A stretch of 49,882 nucleotides of DNA from Deltaproteobacteria bacterium. Its GTDB lineage: Bacteria > Myxococcota > Myxococcia > Myxococcales > 40CM-4-68-19. The DNA lies in the NCBI GenBank assembly GCA_005879805.1, contig VBKL01000071.1, positions 1-49,882 of the forward strand, given 5' to 3'. Positions 27,609 through 36,154 of the stretch are shown here, one piece after another. Position 1 is the first letter of the stretch. Every line of letters begins with the position of its first letter. The translations under genes were made by a program, and so were the position numbers. The notes beneath the pieces were generated by a model. The model was not told where the DNA came from, ran no database searches, and worked only from the letters and a program-made list of their open reading frames with translations.

Positions 27609-29930
27609 ATGCTGCTCACGGGTTTTGCGCTGGTCTGGTTGACGCTTCTTGCCGTGTACGGCATCCGCGTCGCCTTCGCGGGCCGCTTCACGCACGAACG
27701 CGCCGAAAAGGAGCCCGGTAGCCCCTTCCTCGGGCGTTTTCTCATCCAGTTCGGATACTGGGCTTTCTCCCCGCTGGGGAAGGTCTGCCACAAGCTGGGA
27801 GTGACCCCCAACCAGCTCACCGCCGCATCGCTCGCCGCCAGCATCGCGGCGGCGTTCTTCTTCGCCCTCGGCAAGCCCGACGTCGCCGGCGCGCTGGTGA
27901 TCCTTTGCGCCGTCTTCGACGCCCTCGACGGAATGGTGGCGCGCGCCCGCGGGACGGCTTCCGACGCCGGCGAACTGATCGACGCCGCCGTGGATCGCTA
28001 CGCGGAGATCGCGACCTTCGCAGGCATCGCGGCTTATTACCGGACCTATCCGCTGGGATTCTGGCTCGCGCTCGCCTCGCTCGGCGGCGCGCTGCTCGTC
28101 TCCTACGCGCGAGCAAAAGGGGAGATCAGCGGCATCGACGCGCGCATGGGAGCGATGAACCGCGGCGAGCGCGCGATGTACCTCGGTATCGCCGGGCTGG
28201 TCGCGCCGGTCGTCTCCCGCTGGCTCGAGCCGTCGGCTTCGCCGCCCCTCTATCACGCGCTGCTCGCCGTCCTCGCCCTCATCGCGGTGATGGCGAACGC
28301 CACTGCCCTGCGGCGCTTCCTCTACATCCACGGCGAGCTCCGCAAGCGCGATGGGTACGGCGGGGAGCTGCGCGGCGATCCGCTCCACGGATGGATGAAT
28401 CGCGCCACCGTCGCTTCGGTCATCGCGACCGTGATCGACTACGGCACCTTCACGGTGCTGGTCGGCATCGCTGGCGTGTACACCGGCACCTCGCGCGCGA
28501 TCGGCGCGCTGCTCGGCGCCATCGCGAACTTCACCCTGAACAAGCTGTGGACCTTCCGGACGGGCACCGAATCGATCTGGCACGAAGGTCCGCGCTACGC
28601 CGCCATCTCGCTCACCTCCCTGCTCCTCAACACGCTCGGCGTCGTCCTCCTCACCGACGGCTTGCACTGGAACCCGCTCTTCGCTGCGGCCCTCGTCGGA
28701 GTCCTCGTCGCGGTGGCGTGGAACCTGCCGCTCCACCGCCATTTCGTCTTCCGCCCGAGCCGCAGGCCGCGCCTCGCGCTCCTCGGAGCGGTGGCCTCGG
28801 CGACCGCTGCGGTGGCGGTCCTCTTCGTCGCTTACGGCGTTCCGTCGGCCGAAGAAAGCGTGCACGGCTTCTCCATGCAGGCCGACGACGCCGCTCCGTC
28901 GGGCAGCGCGACCTTCTTGCCCAAGCTGCGCCCGGAAGCGTTCTATTCGGAGAGCTACTCGTTCCTCTTCTCCGCCGAGGACGGCACCTTCGCGAGAGTG
29001 CAGTTCCTCGTCTCCAACGCGGGCCTGGAGGCGCGCGGCAGGGCGGCGGCGCGAGCCGTCATCGTCCTTCCCGACGGGACCACCGTCGAGGACGCGGACA
29101 CGTTCGATCCGGAGCAGTGGAGCATCCACTCCGAAGGCGCCATCGAGATGGGCGCGCACCGGCTGACGATGGGCCCCGACGCGAGCCATCACGTGCACTT
29201 CGCGGGCAAGAAGCTGGTGCTCGACGCGACCGTGCTTCCGGAGACGAAGGCTTTGCGCCCCGGCGGCGGCCGGGTGGTCTTCGACGCCAGCGGACGGGCC
29301 GTTTTCGATCAGACCATCTTCGCCCTGCGGAGCCGGTTCGACGGGACGGTGTGGAGCGCTCGCCGGGGCAACAAGCGGGTGAAGGGCTACTGTTATGCGG
29401 ACACCTCCTACAGCACGGTGCCGGCCTACAAGAGCGCGTCCCTCTGGTTGCGCATGGAGGCGTTCGACGACGGCGCCGACGGGACCGCGGCGCTGGCGGT
29501 GCTGTTCCCGCCCCAGGGCTCGCTCCACAAGCCGGAGGGCTGGCTGTACACGAGCCGGAACGGGAACACCGAGATCCGCTCGAGCGACGTGAAGGTCACC
29601 CTGGAGGAGCCGCGCCACGAACCGGGCGGTCGCTTCGAGTACGACGTCCCGCAGCGCATCGTGGCCGTCGCGCTCGGCTCTCGCGACGAGAAGCTGACCT
29701 TGACCCTGCAGGCGCGAAGGCTCCTCTACAAGGAGGACGTGCTGGGTGAGATGGGGCCGCTCTCCCGGCTCCTCGTCAGCACCGTCGCGGCTCCCATGGC
29801 GTACACCTACGAGGACAGCTTCACGCTCCGCATCGAGCGCAAAGGTGAGCCGCTCGAGGTGCGCAGCGGGACCGCGCTCACCGAGTTCTCCTACGCCAAC
29901 AAGCCGTCTCAGCTGGCAGCGGCCTTCTGA
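27609..29930 (+). CDS. CDP-alcohol phosphatidyltransferase - GtrA - lipocalin-like fusion
   Basis: A 773-residue membrane protein in three parts. Residues 45-235 are a CDP-alcohol phosphatidyltransferase with the full motif D104xxD107G108xxA111R112x8G121xxxD125xxxD129, which transfers a phosphatidyl group from CDP-diacylglycerol to an alcohol such as inositol phosphate or glycerol phosphate. Residues 265-385 are a GtrA-type four-helix domain (IDYGTFTVLVGIAG, IANFTLNKLWTFR, PLHRHFVF), known for moving lipid-linked sugars. After a helix at 388-409, residues 410-773 are a beta-rich part (FLFSAEDGTFARVQFLVSNA, KGYCYADTSYSTVPAY) resembling lipocalin-like Svf1 or CrtC folds. It has AGGAGGT before the ATG and leads the lipid cluster. 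The alcohol substrate is unknown. Confidence 0.82.
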   Translation: MLLTGFALVWLTLLAVYGIRVAFAGRFTHERAEKEPGSPFLGRFLIQFGYWAFSPLGKVCHKLGVTPNQLTAASLAASIAAAFFFALGKPDVAGALVILCAVFDALDGMVARARGTASDAGELIDAAVDRYAEIATFAGIAAYYRTYPLGFWLALASLGGALLVSYARAKGEISGIDARMGAMNRGERAMYLGIAGLVAPVVSRWLEPSASPPLYHALLAVLALIAVMANATALRRFLYIHGELRKRDGYGGELRGDPLHGWMNRATVASVIATVIDYGTFTVLVGIAGVYTGTSRAIGALLGAIANFTLNKLWTFRTGTESIWHEGPRYAAISLTSLLLNTLGVVLLTDGLHWNPLFAAALVGVLVAVAWNLPLHRHFVFRPSRRPRLALLGAVASATAAVAVLFVAYGVPSAEESVHGFSMQADDAAPSGSATFLPKLRPEAFYSESYSFLFSAEDGTFARVQFLVSNAGLEARGRAAARAVIVLPDGTTVEDADTFDPEQWSIHSEGAIEMGAHRLTMGPDASHHVHFAGKKLVLDATVLPETKALRPGGGRVVFDASGRAVFDQTIFALRSRFDGTVWSARRGNKRVKGYCYADTSYSTVPAYKSASLWLRMEAFDDGADGTAALAVLFPPQGSLHKPEGWLYTSRNGNTEIRSSDVKVTLEEPRHEPGGRFEYDVPQRIVAVALGSRDEKLTLTLQARRLLYKEDVLGEMGPLSRLLVSTVAAPMAYTYEDSFTLRIERKGEPLEVRSGTALTEFSYANKPSQLAAAF

Positions 29931-29982
29931 CGAGAATTAGCTCGTTGCCGGGGTTCGCCGGACCGTTGTACACGGTTCCGGC

Positions 29983-29999
29983 GCGGTCCCCGCAAGGGC
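29983..29999 (+). repeat. 17-base repeat, copy 1
   Basis: GCGGTCCCCGCAAGGGC, found again at 31423-31439. This copy is in the non-coding gap before the aminotransferase and runs into the following hairpin. Confidence 0.6.
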
Positions 30000-30027
30000 C
30001 GGGCTTCGTCTGAATCCAAGCCCGGCC
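29997..30027 (+). promoter_or_regulatory. Perfect 10-base-pair hairpin ahead of the aminotransferase
   Basis: GGCCGGGCTT (29997-30006) pairs fully with AAGCCCGGCC (30018-30027) around an 11-base loop and abuts an ATG at 30028. It would hide that ATG, which favours the TTG at 30064 as start. No T-run follows, so attenuation, a weak terminator or RNA processing are all possible. Confidence 0.45.
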
Positions 30028-30063
30028 ATGGGCTTCCTACCTTCCTACCGAGCGAGGGTCGAC

Positions 30064-31407
30064 TTGAAGCTCACCGCCCCGCACATCGAAACCGCGATTC
30101 CGGGGCCGAAGAGCAAGGCCATCGTCGCCAAGGAAGAGCAGCACATCGCGCCAGGGCTGCAGGGGTTCGCCCAGAGCAGCGGAATCGCGGTCGAGCGCGC
30201 CGCCGGATCGGTCATCGAGGACGTCGACGGGAACCGGTTCGTCGACCTCATCGGGGGCATCGGCGTGAACTCGCTCGGACATTGCCATCCGGCGTACCGC
30301 GAAGCGCTCCACGCCCAGATCGACAAGGCGACGGTGGGCTCGTTCACCTCGCAAGTGCGCGCCGACCTCATCTCCGAAGTCGCGGAAGTGGCCCCCAAGG
30401 GCGTCGATCGGCTCCAGCTCTATTCGAGCGGCGCGGAAGCGGTGGAAAGCGCCTTCCGGCTTGCCAAGAACGCCACCGGAAAATTCGAAGTGGCGGGCTT
30501 CTGGGGCGGTTTTCACGGCAAGACGATGGGCACCCTGGCCGTGAACGGAGCGGGAAACCAGCGCAGCTATGGGCCTACGCCGCCCGGCCACGTCCTCCCG
30601 TACGCGAACTGCTACCGCTGCCCGCTCAAGCTCACGTACCCGACTTGCGACATCGCCTGCGCCGATCTCGCCCGCGATCAGCTTTCCCACCAGACCACCG
30701 GGTCTCTCGCGGCCGTCATCGTCGAGCCGATGCAGGGCACCGCCGGGAACGTCATCCCGCCGCCGGAGTTCTTGCAACGCGTGCAGGCGATGGCGAAGGA
30801 GCACGGCGCCATTTTCATCGCCGACGAGATGATCACCGGATTCGGCCGGACCGGCCGGTGGTTCGCGTCCGAGCGGAGCGGCGTCATCCCCGACCTCGTC
30901 ACCATCGGCAAAGGCTTCGGCGCCGGGTTTCCCATCAGCGGCGTCCTCGGCAAGCCCGAAGTCGTCCAGGCGAAGCCGTGGGCCAATCCGAGCGGCTCCT
31001 CTTCCAGCTACGGCGGAAACCCACTCGCCGCCGCCGCCGCGCTGGCAACGATCCGGACGTTGAAAGGCGAGAACATCTTTGCGAACGTGAAGCGCGTGGG
31101 CGCCTCGATGCTCGCGGAGCTGCGCAGCTGGCCCGACAAGCTCCGTTGGGTGGGGGACGTGCGCGGCGAGGGCCTGTTCCTCGGCATCGAGCTCGTGCAG
31201 GATCGGAAGTCGAAAGAGCCGCTCGCGAAGAAGATCTGCCAGGAGATCTTCCGGGAAGGCCTTTCCAGGGGACTTCTGGCGATGAGCTACACCCACGCCA
31301 TCCGGCTGCAGCCCGCTCTCACCATCGAAGAGGACCTCGCCTTGCAGGGACTCGCCTTGCTGCGCGAGTCGATCGCCGCGGTCGCTCTCCGCCACGGAGC
31401 CGGATGA
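30064..31407 (+). CDS. Class III PLP-dependent aminotransferase
   Basis: A GabT/ornithine-aminotransferase-like enzyme of about 447 residues. PLP features are GIGVNSLGHCHPA, LYSSGAEAVESAFRLAKNAT, FWGGFHGKTMGTLAVNG, IFIADEMITGFGRTG and VTIGKGFGAGFPISGV with the Schiff-base lysine (K283 from the TTG). The C-terminal helices are complete. I prefer TTG 30064, which has GAGGG upstream; ATG 30028 has no ribosome site and sits against a hairpin. The motif set is closest to 4-aminobutyrate or diaminobutyrate transaminases. The context, between a phosphatidyltransferase and an MMPL exporter, suggests an amine used in lipid head-group synthesis, but this is an inference. Confidence 0.87.
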   Translation: MKLTAPHIETAIPGPKSKAIVAKEEQHIAPGLQGFAQSSGIAVERAAGSVIEDVDGNRFVDLIGGIGVNSLGHCHPAYREALHAQIDKATVGSFTSQVRADLISEVAEVAPKGVDRLQLYSSGAEAVESAFRLAKNATGKFEVAGFWGGFHGKTMGTLAVNGAGNQRSYGPTPPGHVLPYANCYRCPLKLTYPTCDIACADLARDQLSHQTTGSLAAVIVEPMQGTAGNVIPPPEFLQRVQAMAKEHGAIFIADEMITGFGRTGRWFASERSGVIPDLVTIGKGFGAGFPISGVLGKPEVVQAKPWANPSGSSSSYGGNPLAAAAALATIRTLKGENIFANVKRVGASMLAELRSWPDKLRWVGDVRGEGLFLGIELVQDRKSKEPLAKKICQEIFREGLSRGLLAMSYTHAIRLQPALTIEEDLALQGLALLRESIAAVALRHGAG

Positions 31408-34055
31408 CGCCTGGGGGGGACAGCGGTCCCCGCAAGGGCGACCGCTTCTGGGACAAGCTCTCGGCCGCCTCGGTCGAGCGGCCCTGGGCCCTCATCGCCG
31501 TCGGCGCCGCGCTCTTCATCGCGGCCATGCCCTTCGCGGTGCGCCTGTACGGCGACTTGCGAACCGATCTGCGCGAGCTGCTCCCGCAAGGCGCACCGGC
31601 CGCGGTGGGTTTGCAAGAGCTGGAAAAGCGAATCGGGGGGCTGGCGTCGCTCGCCGTCGTCGTCCGCACCGACAATCTGAAGGGGGGAGAGCGGTTCGTC
31701 GACGCGCTCGCGGAGAAGCTGCGCGCGCTGCCGTCCTCGATGGTGTCGAGCGTCTTCTACCGGATCGACGAGGAGCGCGACTTCTTCGAGAAGCACGGCG
31801 CTCTCTACGCCGAGGAGAAGGACCTCGTGCAAGTGCACGACGCCCTCGCCGAGCGCAAGGCCGAAGCCACGCGGAAGGCCAATCCGCTGGTAGTCGATCT
31901 CGACGACGAGTCCGAGCCCGCGGCGAAACCGGCGGGCACCGATCAGGCGGCGCTCGATGCCGCGCTCGCCCGTTTGCGAACCGCCTTCGGCAAGGTCGAC
32001 CATTACATCGACGGCTATCTCGCCGGAGAAGGCGGCCACACGCTCGTGGTGCTGGTGAAGCCGCCCGGGGCCGCGGTGAGCCTGTCCGACAACCAGCGCC
32101 TTTTCGGCGCGGTGGAGAAGATCGTCAATGGCCTGAGGCCCGCGACCTTCCATCCCAGCATTCGTATCGGCTACGGCGGCGAGGTGCGAGGCGTCATCGA
32201 GGCGCAGGAAGCGCTGGTCCGCGACCTGCTCGTCTCGAGCATCCTGGTCCTGAGCGCCGTCGGCGTCGCCCTGCTCCTCTACTACCGGGCCTGGCGCGCC
32301 ATCCCGCTCCTCGTGCTTCCGCTCTTCTCCGGCGTCGCCCTCACTTTCGCGCTCTCCCGCGCCGTCATCCACTACCTGAATCCGAACACCGCCTTCCTCG
32401 GCAGCATCATCATCGGAAACGGGATCAACGCGGGCATCATCCTCCTCGCCCGCTATTTCGAGGAGCGCAGGCGCGGCAACAGCGTCGAGATCGCGCTGCC
32501 GATCGCGCTCAAGACCACCTGGCTCGGCACTTTCGCGGCGAGCACGGCGGCCGCTGCGAGCTACGGCTCACTCGCGACGATGAGCTTCCGCGGGTTCAAC
32601 CAGTTCGGGTTCATGGGCCTCGCCGGCATGCTCATCTGCTGGGTCACGACCTATCTGTTGATGCCGCCGCTCATCGCGGTAGCCGAGCGGGTACGCCCCC
32701 TGCGCGAGCGGCGCCGCTCGCGAATCATCGGCTGGGTAGCGGCGCCGTATGCGCGCCTCCTCTCGCGATATACGCGGACGGCCACCGTCGCTTCCCTCGC
32801 GCTCACGGCTCTCGCGGTGATCGGCCTGGTCCGTTTCGCGCGGGAGCCCATCGACTACGATTTCCGCCACCTCGGCAGCCGCGAAGGCCTCAAGGACGGC
32901 GCCGCTTACTGGGACAGCCATGTCGACGCGGTGCTGCAGTCGTACCAGACGCCCACCGTGGTGATGACGGAGACGGCGCAGAAGGCGCAGACCGTTGCGT
33001 ACGCTCTGGAAAGCGCCCGGGAGGATCCCGCCTCGCTCGGGGATCTGCCCGATCTCAACAACGAGACTCGCAAGGCCGCGGCGGAAACGATCGACTCCGT
33101 CGCCACGCTGCAGAAGCTCGTTCCGGATCACCAGACGCGGAAGATCGATCTGCTCAAGGATGTCTTCCGGCTGATCGCTCCACCTGCCGGTACCCCGGGG
33201 CTCGTCGATCCCCGCGTCCTGCAAGCGCTGCCCGCGGATCTGCGTCCGACGCTGCTGCGCCTGCGCGAGAAGACCAGGCTCGAGGCCGTGACGCTGGGAG
33301 ATGTCCCGCGCCGGCTGGTGCAGCCGTTCGTGGAGAAGGACGGACACCGCGGACGGCTGGTCCTCGTCTATCCGACGCTGGCCACCGATTCCAAGAACGG
33401 CCGCGCGCAGATCCTCCACGCCCGTCTCGTCCGCGGGGTCGCCTCGAAGGTCGATCCCGGATCGCTCGTCGCCGGCCAGATCGTGCTGACGAGCGACATC
33501 ATCGACGCCATCACCGGCGACGGCGGGTTCGCGGCGCTCTTGAGCTTCATCGCCGTGGCGGTCCTCACCGTTTTGGTGATGCGCTCGATCCGGGACGCAT
33601 CCTGGGTGCTCGGATCCCTGTGTCTAGGGGTCCTGGGAATGTTCGGTGCGCTCGGAGCGCTTTCCTTGCGGCTCAACTTCGTGAATTTCGCGGTTTTGCC
33701 CATCACCTTCGGCATCGGGGTGGATTACGCGGTGAATTTCTACCAGCGGTACCGCCAATGCACTTGCGTCGAGGATGCGCTCGCCGCGGCGGGCGGCGCG
33801 GTGACGCTCTGTTCGGCGACCACGATCATCGGCTACGCCACCCTGGTCACCGCCGACAACATGGCGATCCAATCCTTCGGCCTGACCGCGGTGATCGGCG
33901 AATTGACCTGCCTTTCCGCGGCGCTCTTCGCCCTGCCCGCGCTGCTCGCCTTCGTCGATCGGCGACGGTCCGAGCCCGAGCCCGCACCGCGGGTGGCGCC
34001 GAAGTCGCCGGCCGTCCTCCCCGCCGAACCGCGGCGCGAGGTCCAAGGGCTGTGA
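31404..34055 (+). CDS. RND/MMPL-family transporter
   Basis: An 883-residue inner-membrane protein with the RND layout: one helix (about 28-48), a large periplasmic loop, five helices (about 278-420), then a second helix, loop and helix set (about 470-860). Features are LLVSSILVLSAVGVALLLYY, GSIIIGNGINAGIILLARYF and, in the second half, FAVLPITFGIGVDYAVNFYQ. It resembles HpnN/MmpL-like lipid exporters. The start ATG overlaps the aminotransferase stop (ATGA), and its stop overlaps the next start (GTGA), so it is coupled within a lipid operon. The cargo is unknown; hopanoid genes are absent nearby. Confidence 0.85.
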   Translation: MTPGGDSGPRKGDRFWDKLSAASVERPWALIAVGAALFIAAMPFAVRLYGDLRTDLRELLPQGAPAAVGLQELEKRIGGLASLAVVVRTDNLKGGERFVDALAEKLRALPSSMVSSVFYRIDEERDFFEKHGALYAEEKDLVQVHDALAERKAEATRKANPLVVDLDDESEPAAKPAGTDQAALDAALARLRTAFGKVDHYIDGYLAGEGGHTLVVLVKPPGAAVSLSDNQRLFGAVEKIVNGLRPATFHPSIRIGYGGEVRGVIEAQEALVRDLLVSSILVLSAVGVALLLYYRAWRAIPLLVLPLFSGVALTFALSRAVIHYLNPNTAFLGSIIIGNGINAGIILLARYFEERRRGNSVEIALPIALKTTWLGTFAASTAAAASYGSLATMSFRGFNQFGFMGLAGMLICWVTTYLLMPPLIAVAERVRPLRERRRSRIIGWVAAPYARLLSRYTRTATVASLALTALAVIGLVRFAREPIDYDFRHLGSREGLKDGAAYWDSHVDAVLQSYQTPTVVMTETAQKAQTVAYALESAREDPASLGDLPDLNNETRKAAAETIDSVATLQKLVPDHQTRKIDLLKDVFRLIAPPAGTPGLVDPRVLQALPADLRPTLLRLREKTRLEAVTLGDVPRRLVQPFVEKDGHRGRLVLVYPTLATDSKNGRAQILHARLVRGVASKVDPGSLVAGQIVLTSDIIDAITGDGGFAALLSFIAVAVLTVLVMRSIRDASWVLGSLCLGVLGMFGALGALSLRLNFVNFAVLPITFGIGVDYAVNFYQRYRQCTCVEDALAAAGGAVTLCSATTIIGYATLVTADNMAIQSFGLTAVIGELTCLSAALFALPALLAFVDRRRSEPEPAPRVAPKSPAVLPAEPRREVQGL
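31423..31439 (+). repeat. 17-base repeat, copy 2
   Basis: Identical to 29983-29999; here it falls inside the first codons of the MMPL gene (residues 7-12), so it is coding. Confidence 0.55.
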
Positions 34056-35017
34056 AGGGGATGGGCCTGCGCGAACGCGTCGAGCAGGCGCGGCGCGCAC
34101 ATCCGTTCTTCCGCCTCGGCGTACCGATCTTCTGCGCGGTCTATCTCGTCGCGGTCAAAGCGGTGGGAGGCCTCGGGCCCGAGCACATCGCCCTGGTGGT
34201 GATCGTCCTGGGTTTCGCCTTCTGGTCCGATCGCAGCCGGAAGCTCGCGCGGATCGCGTACGCTTTCCTGCTCTGGGCGCTGGTCTACGATTCCATGCGC
34301 TGGTACGCCGACTACATCCGCTCGCCGGTGATCCACCTGCGCGAGCCCTACTCGTTCGACCTGCGCTTCTTCGGCATCCACACGCCACGCGGCGATCTGA
34401 CGCCGAACGAGTACCTGCAGATCCACACCAGCAAGGTGCTCGACCTCCTCTGCGGACTCGCCTACACGCCGTTCTTCTTCATCGGCGAGTCCGTCGTGCT
34501 GGCGCTCTACCTGTTCTTCAAGGGACAGACCCGGCTCGCGGAGCGATTCGCCTGGGTATTCGTGTGGTCGAACTTCATCGGCTTCAGCCTCTATTACATC
34601 TACCCGGCCGCGCCGCCCTGGTACGTCGCCGCCCATGGCTTCGTCGCCGATCTCTCCGTGCACGCCTCCCCCGCGGGGGCGCTGCGCTTCGACAAGCTGG
34701 TCGGGCTTCCCATCATGCAGGGCTTCTACGGGAAGAGCGCCGACGTGTTCGGGGCGATTCCCAGCCTCCACGTCGTCTACCCGATGCTGGCGCTCATCTA
34801 CGGCTTCCGACTGCCCCGTTTCCGCATCGTTGCCGTCGCCTACTTCGTGCTCGTCTGCTTCAGCGCGGTGTATCTCGATCACCACTACCTCATCGATCTC
34901 TTCGTCGGGTGGGTGGACGCGCTCCTCGTCATGGCCGTCTTCCGCATGCTCTTCGGACCCGTGGAGACGGCGGCCGAGACGTCGCCGCAGCCCGAGCCCG
35001 ATCGCGTTCCCGCCTAG
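34052..35017 (+). CDS. AUR1/PAP2-type inositol phosphorylceramide synthase-like protein
   Basis: A 321-residue polytopic membrane protein of the PAP2/AUR1 group. The pairs GAIPSLHVVYPMLA (SxxH) and YLDHHYLIDLFVGW (HxxxD) are the two catalytic blocks; YYIYPAAPPWY matches the short AUR1 loop. Family members transfer a phospho-head group, for example inositol phosphate, from phosphatidylinositol to ceramide, or act as phosphatases; I cannot say which. The GTG at 34052 overlaps the MMPL stop (ATG 34061 is an alternative). With a phosphatidyltransferase two genes upstream this fits a head-group transfer pathway. Its end overlaps pyrD (convergent) by 4 bases. Confidence 0.75.
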   Translation: MKGMGLRERVEQARRAHPFFRLGVPIFCAVYLVAVKAVGGLGPEHIALVVIVLGFAFWSDRSRKLARIAYAFLLWALVYDSMRWYADYIRSPVIHLREPYSFDLRFFGIHTPRGDLTPNEYLQIHTSKVLDLLCGLAYTPFFFIGESVVLALYLFFKGQTRLAERFAWVFVWSNFIGFSLYYIYPAAPPWYVAAHGFVADLSVHASPAGALRFDKLVGLPIMQGFYGKSADVFGAIPSLHVVYPMLALIYGFRLPRFRIVAVAYFVLVCFSAVYLDHHYLIDLFVGWVDALLVMAVFRMLFGPVETAAETSPQPEPDRVPA

Positions 35018-36090
35018 CGCGCCGCGCGCTCCGCGTCCTTGCCGATCGCCTCCGCGAGCGTGAGCCCGTCGCGCTCGAGCAATTTCGCGATCCCACGCTC
35101 CAGGCGGCGAGGCAAAGACGGACCTTGGTAGACGAGCGCCGTGTAGATCTGGATCAAGCTTGCGCCGGCCCGGATGCGCCGGTACGCGTCCTCGGCGGTG
35201 GCAATGCCCCCAACCCCCACGACGGGCACCCTCCCCCCGGTGCGCAGATGAAGGCGCGCGCAGGTTCGCTCGGCGCGCGTCCGCAGAGGAGCCCCCGAGA
35301 GGCCTCCGGCTTCGCCGGAGCGCGAGTCTTGCTCGACGCCGTCGCGGGAGAGGGTCGTGTTGGTGGCGATGAATCCATCCGCGCCCGCCGCCACCGTCGC
35401 GTCGGCCATCGCATCGAGCGCCTGGTCGGATTCGTCGGGGGAAAGCTTCACGAGAAGCGGAACGCGGCGTCCCGAGGCGGCGGCAAGCGCGTCGCGCTCC
35501 CGCACCAGCGTCTCGACGAGACGGCCGAGGTCGCCTGCCGACTGCAGCGCGCGAAGATGGGGCGTGTTCGGGCTCGAGACGTTGACCGCAACGTAGTCCG
35601 CCCGCGGCGCCAGCGTGCGAAACGCGCTCAGATAATCGTCGGCGGCGCGCTCGTTGGGCGTCGCCTTGTTGCGTCCGAGATTGATCCCGACCGGACCCGG
35701 CTGGGGCCCGAGCTGCGCGAGCCTCGCCGCGACCGCTTCGGCGCCATCGTTGTTGAACCCCATCCGGTTGATGAGCGCGTCCATCGCGGGCAGCCGGAAG
35801 AGTCTCGGGCGGTCGTTTCCGGGCTGCGGCCGGGGCGTGATGGTTCCGACCTCGACGAATCCGAACCCCATCCGGAACCAGGCCGGAACCAGGACCTTTC
35901 CCTTGTCCATTCCGGCCGCGAGGCCGATCGGGGACGGGAAGCGGAGCCCGAAGACGGAACGCGAGAGCGAGCGATCCGGCGACCGCGGCCGCGCAGGGAC
36001 CCTGGTCCAAACGCTCAGCAAAGCAGCCGCAAGCTCGTGCGCCCGCTCGGGATCGAGCGCGAAGAGGAAGGGACGGACGGCGCGATACAC
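35014..36090 (-). CDS. pyrD: Dihydroorotate dehydrogenase, class 2
   Basis: A 358-residue quinone-linked flavoenzyme oxidising dihydroorotate to orotate in pyrimidine synthesis. An amphipathic N-terminal helix (YRAVRPFLFALDPERAHELA) marks class 2, membrane-associated. Further features are PSPIGLAAGMDKG, the VAVNVSSPNTP block with the catalytic Ser, LLVKLSPDESD, FIATNTT and VVGVGGIATAEDAY. The start is GTG at 36090. It is divergent from the his operon, only 64 bases away. Confidence 0.96.
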   Translation of the reverse strand: MYRAVRPFLFALDPERAHELAAALLSVWTRVPARPRSPDRSLSRSVFGLRFPSPIGLAAGMDKGKVLVPAWFRMGFGFVEVGTITPRPQPGNDRPRLFRLPAMDALINRMGFNNDGAEAVAARLAQLGPQPGPVGINLGRNKATPNERAADDYLSAFRTLAPRADYVAVNVSSPNTPHLRALQSAGDLGRLVETLVRERDALAAASGRRVPLLVKLSPDESDQALDAMADATVAAGADGFIATNTTLSRDGVEQDSRSGEAGGLSGAPLRTRAERTCARLHLRTGGRVPVVGVGGIATAEDAYRRIRAGASLIQIYTALVYQGPSLPRRLERGIAKLLERDGLTLAEAIGKDAERAAR

Positions 36091-36154
36091 CGCGGCACCC
36101 TACCGCGGTCCGACGCGCAATCGGAGGTTGCGTGGGTCTGCTGGCGCCGCGAGA

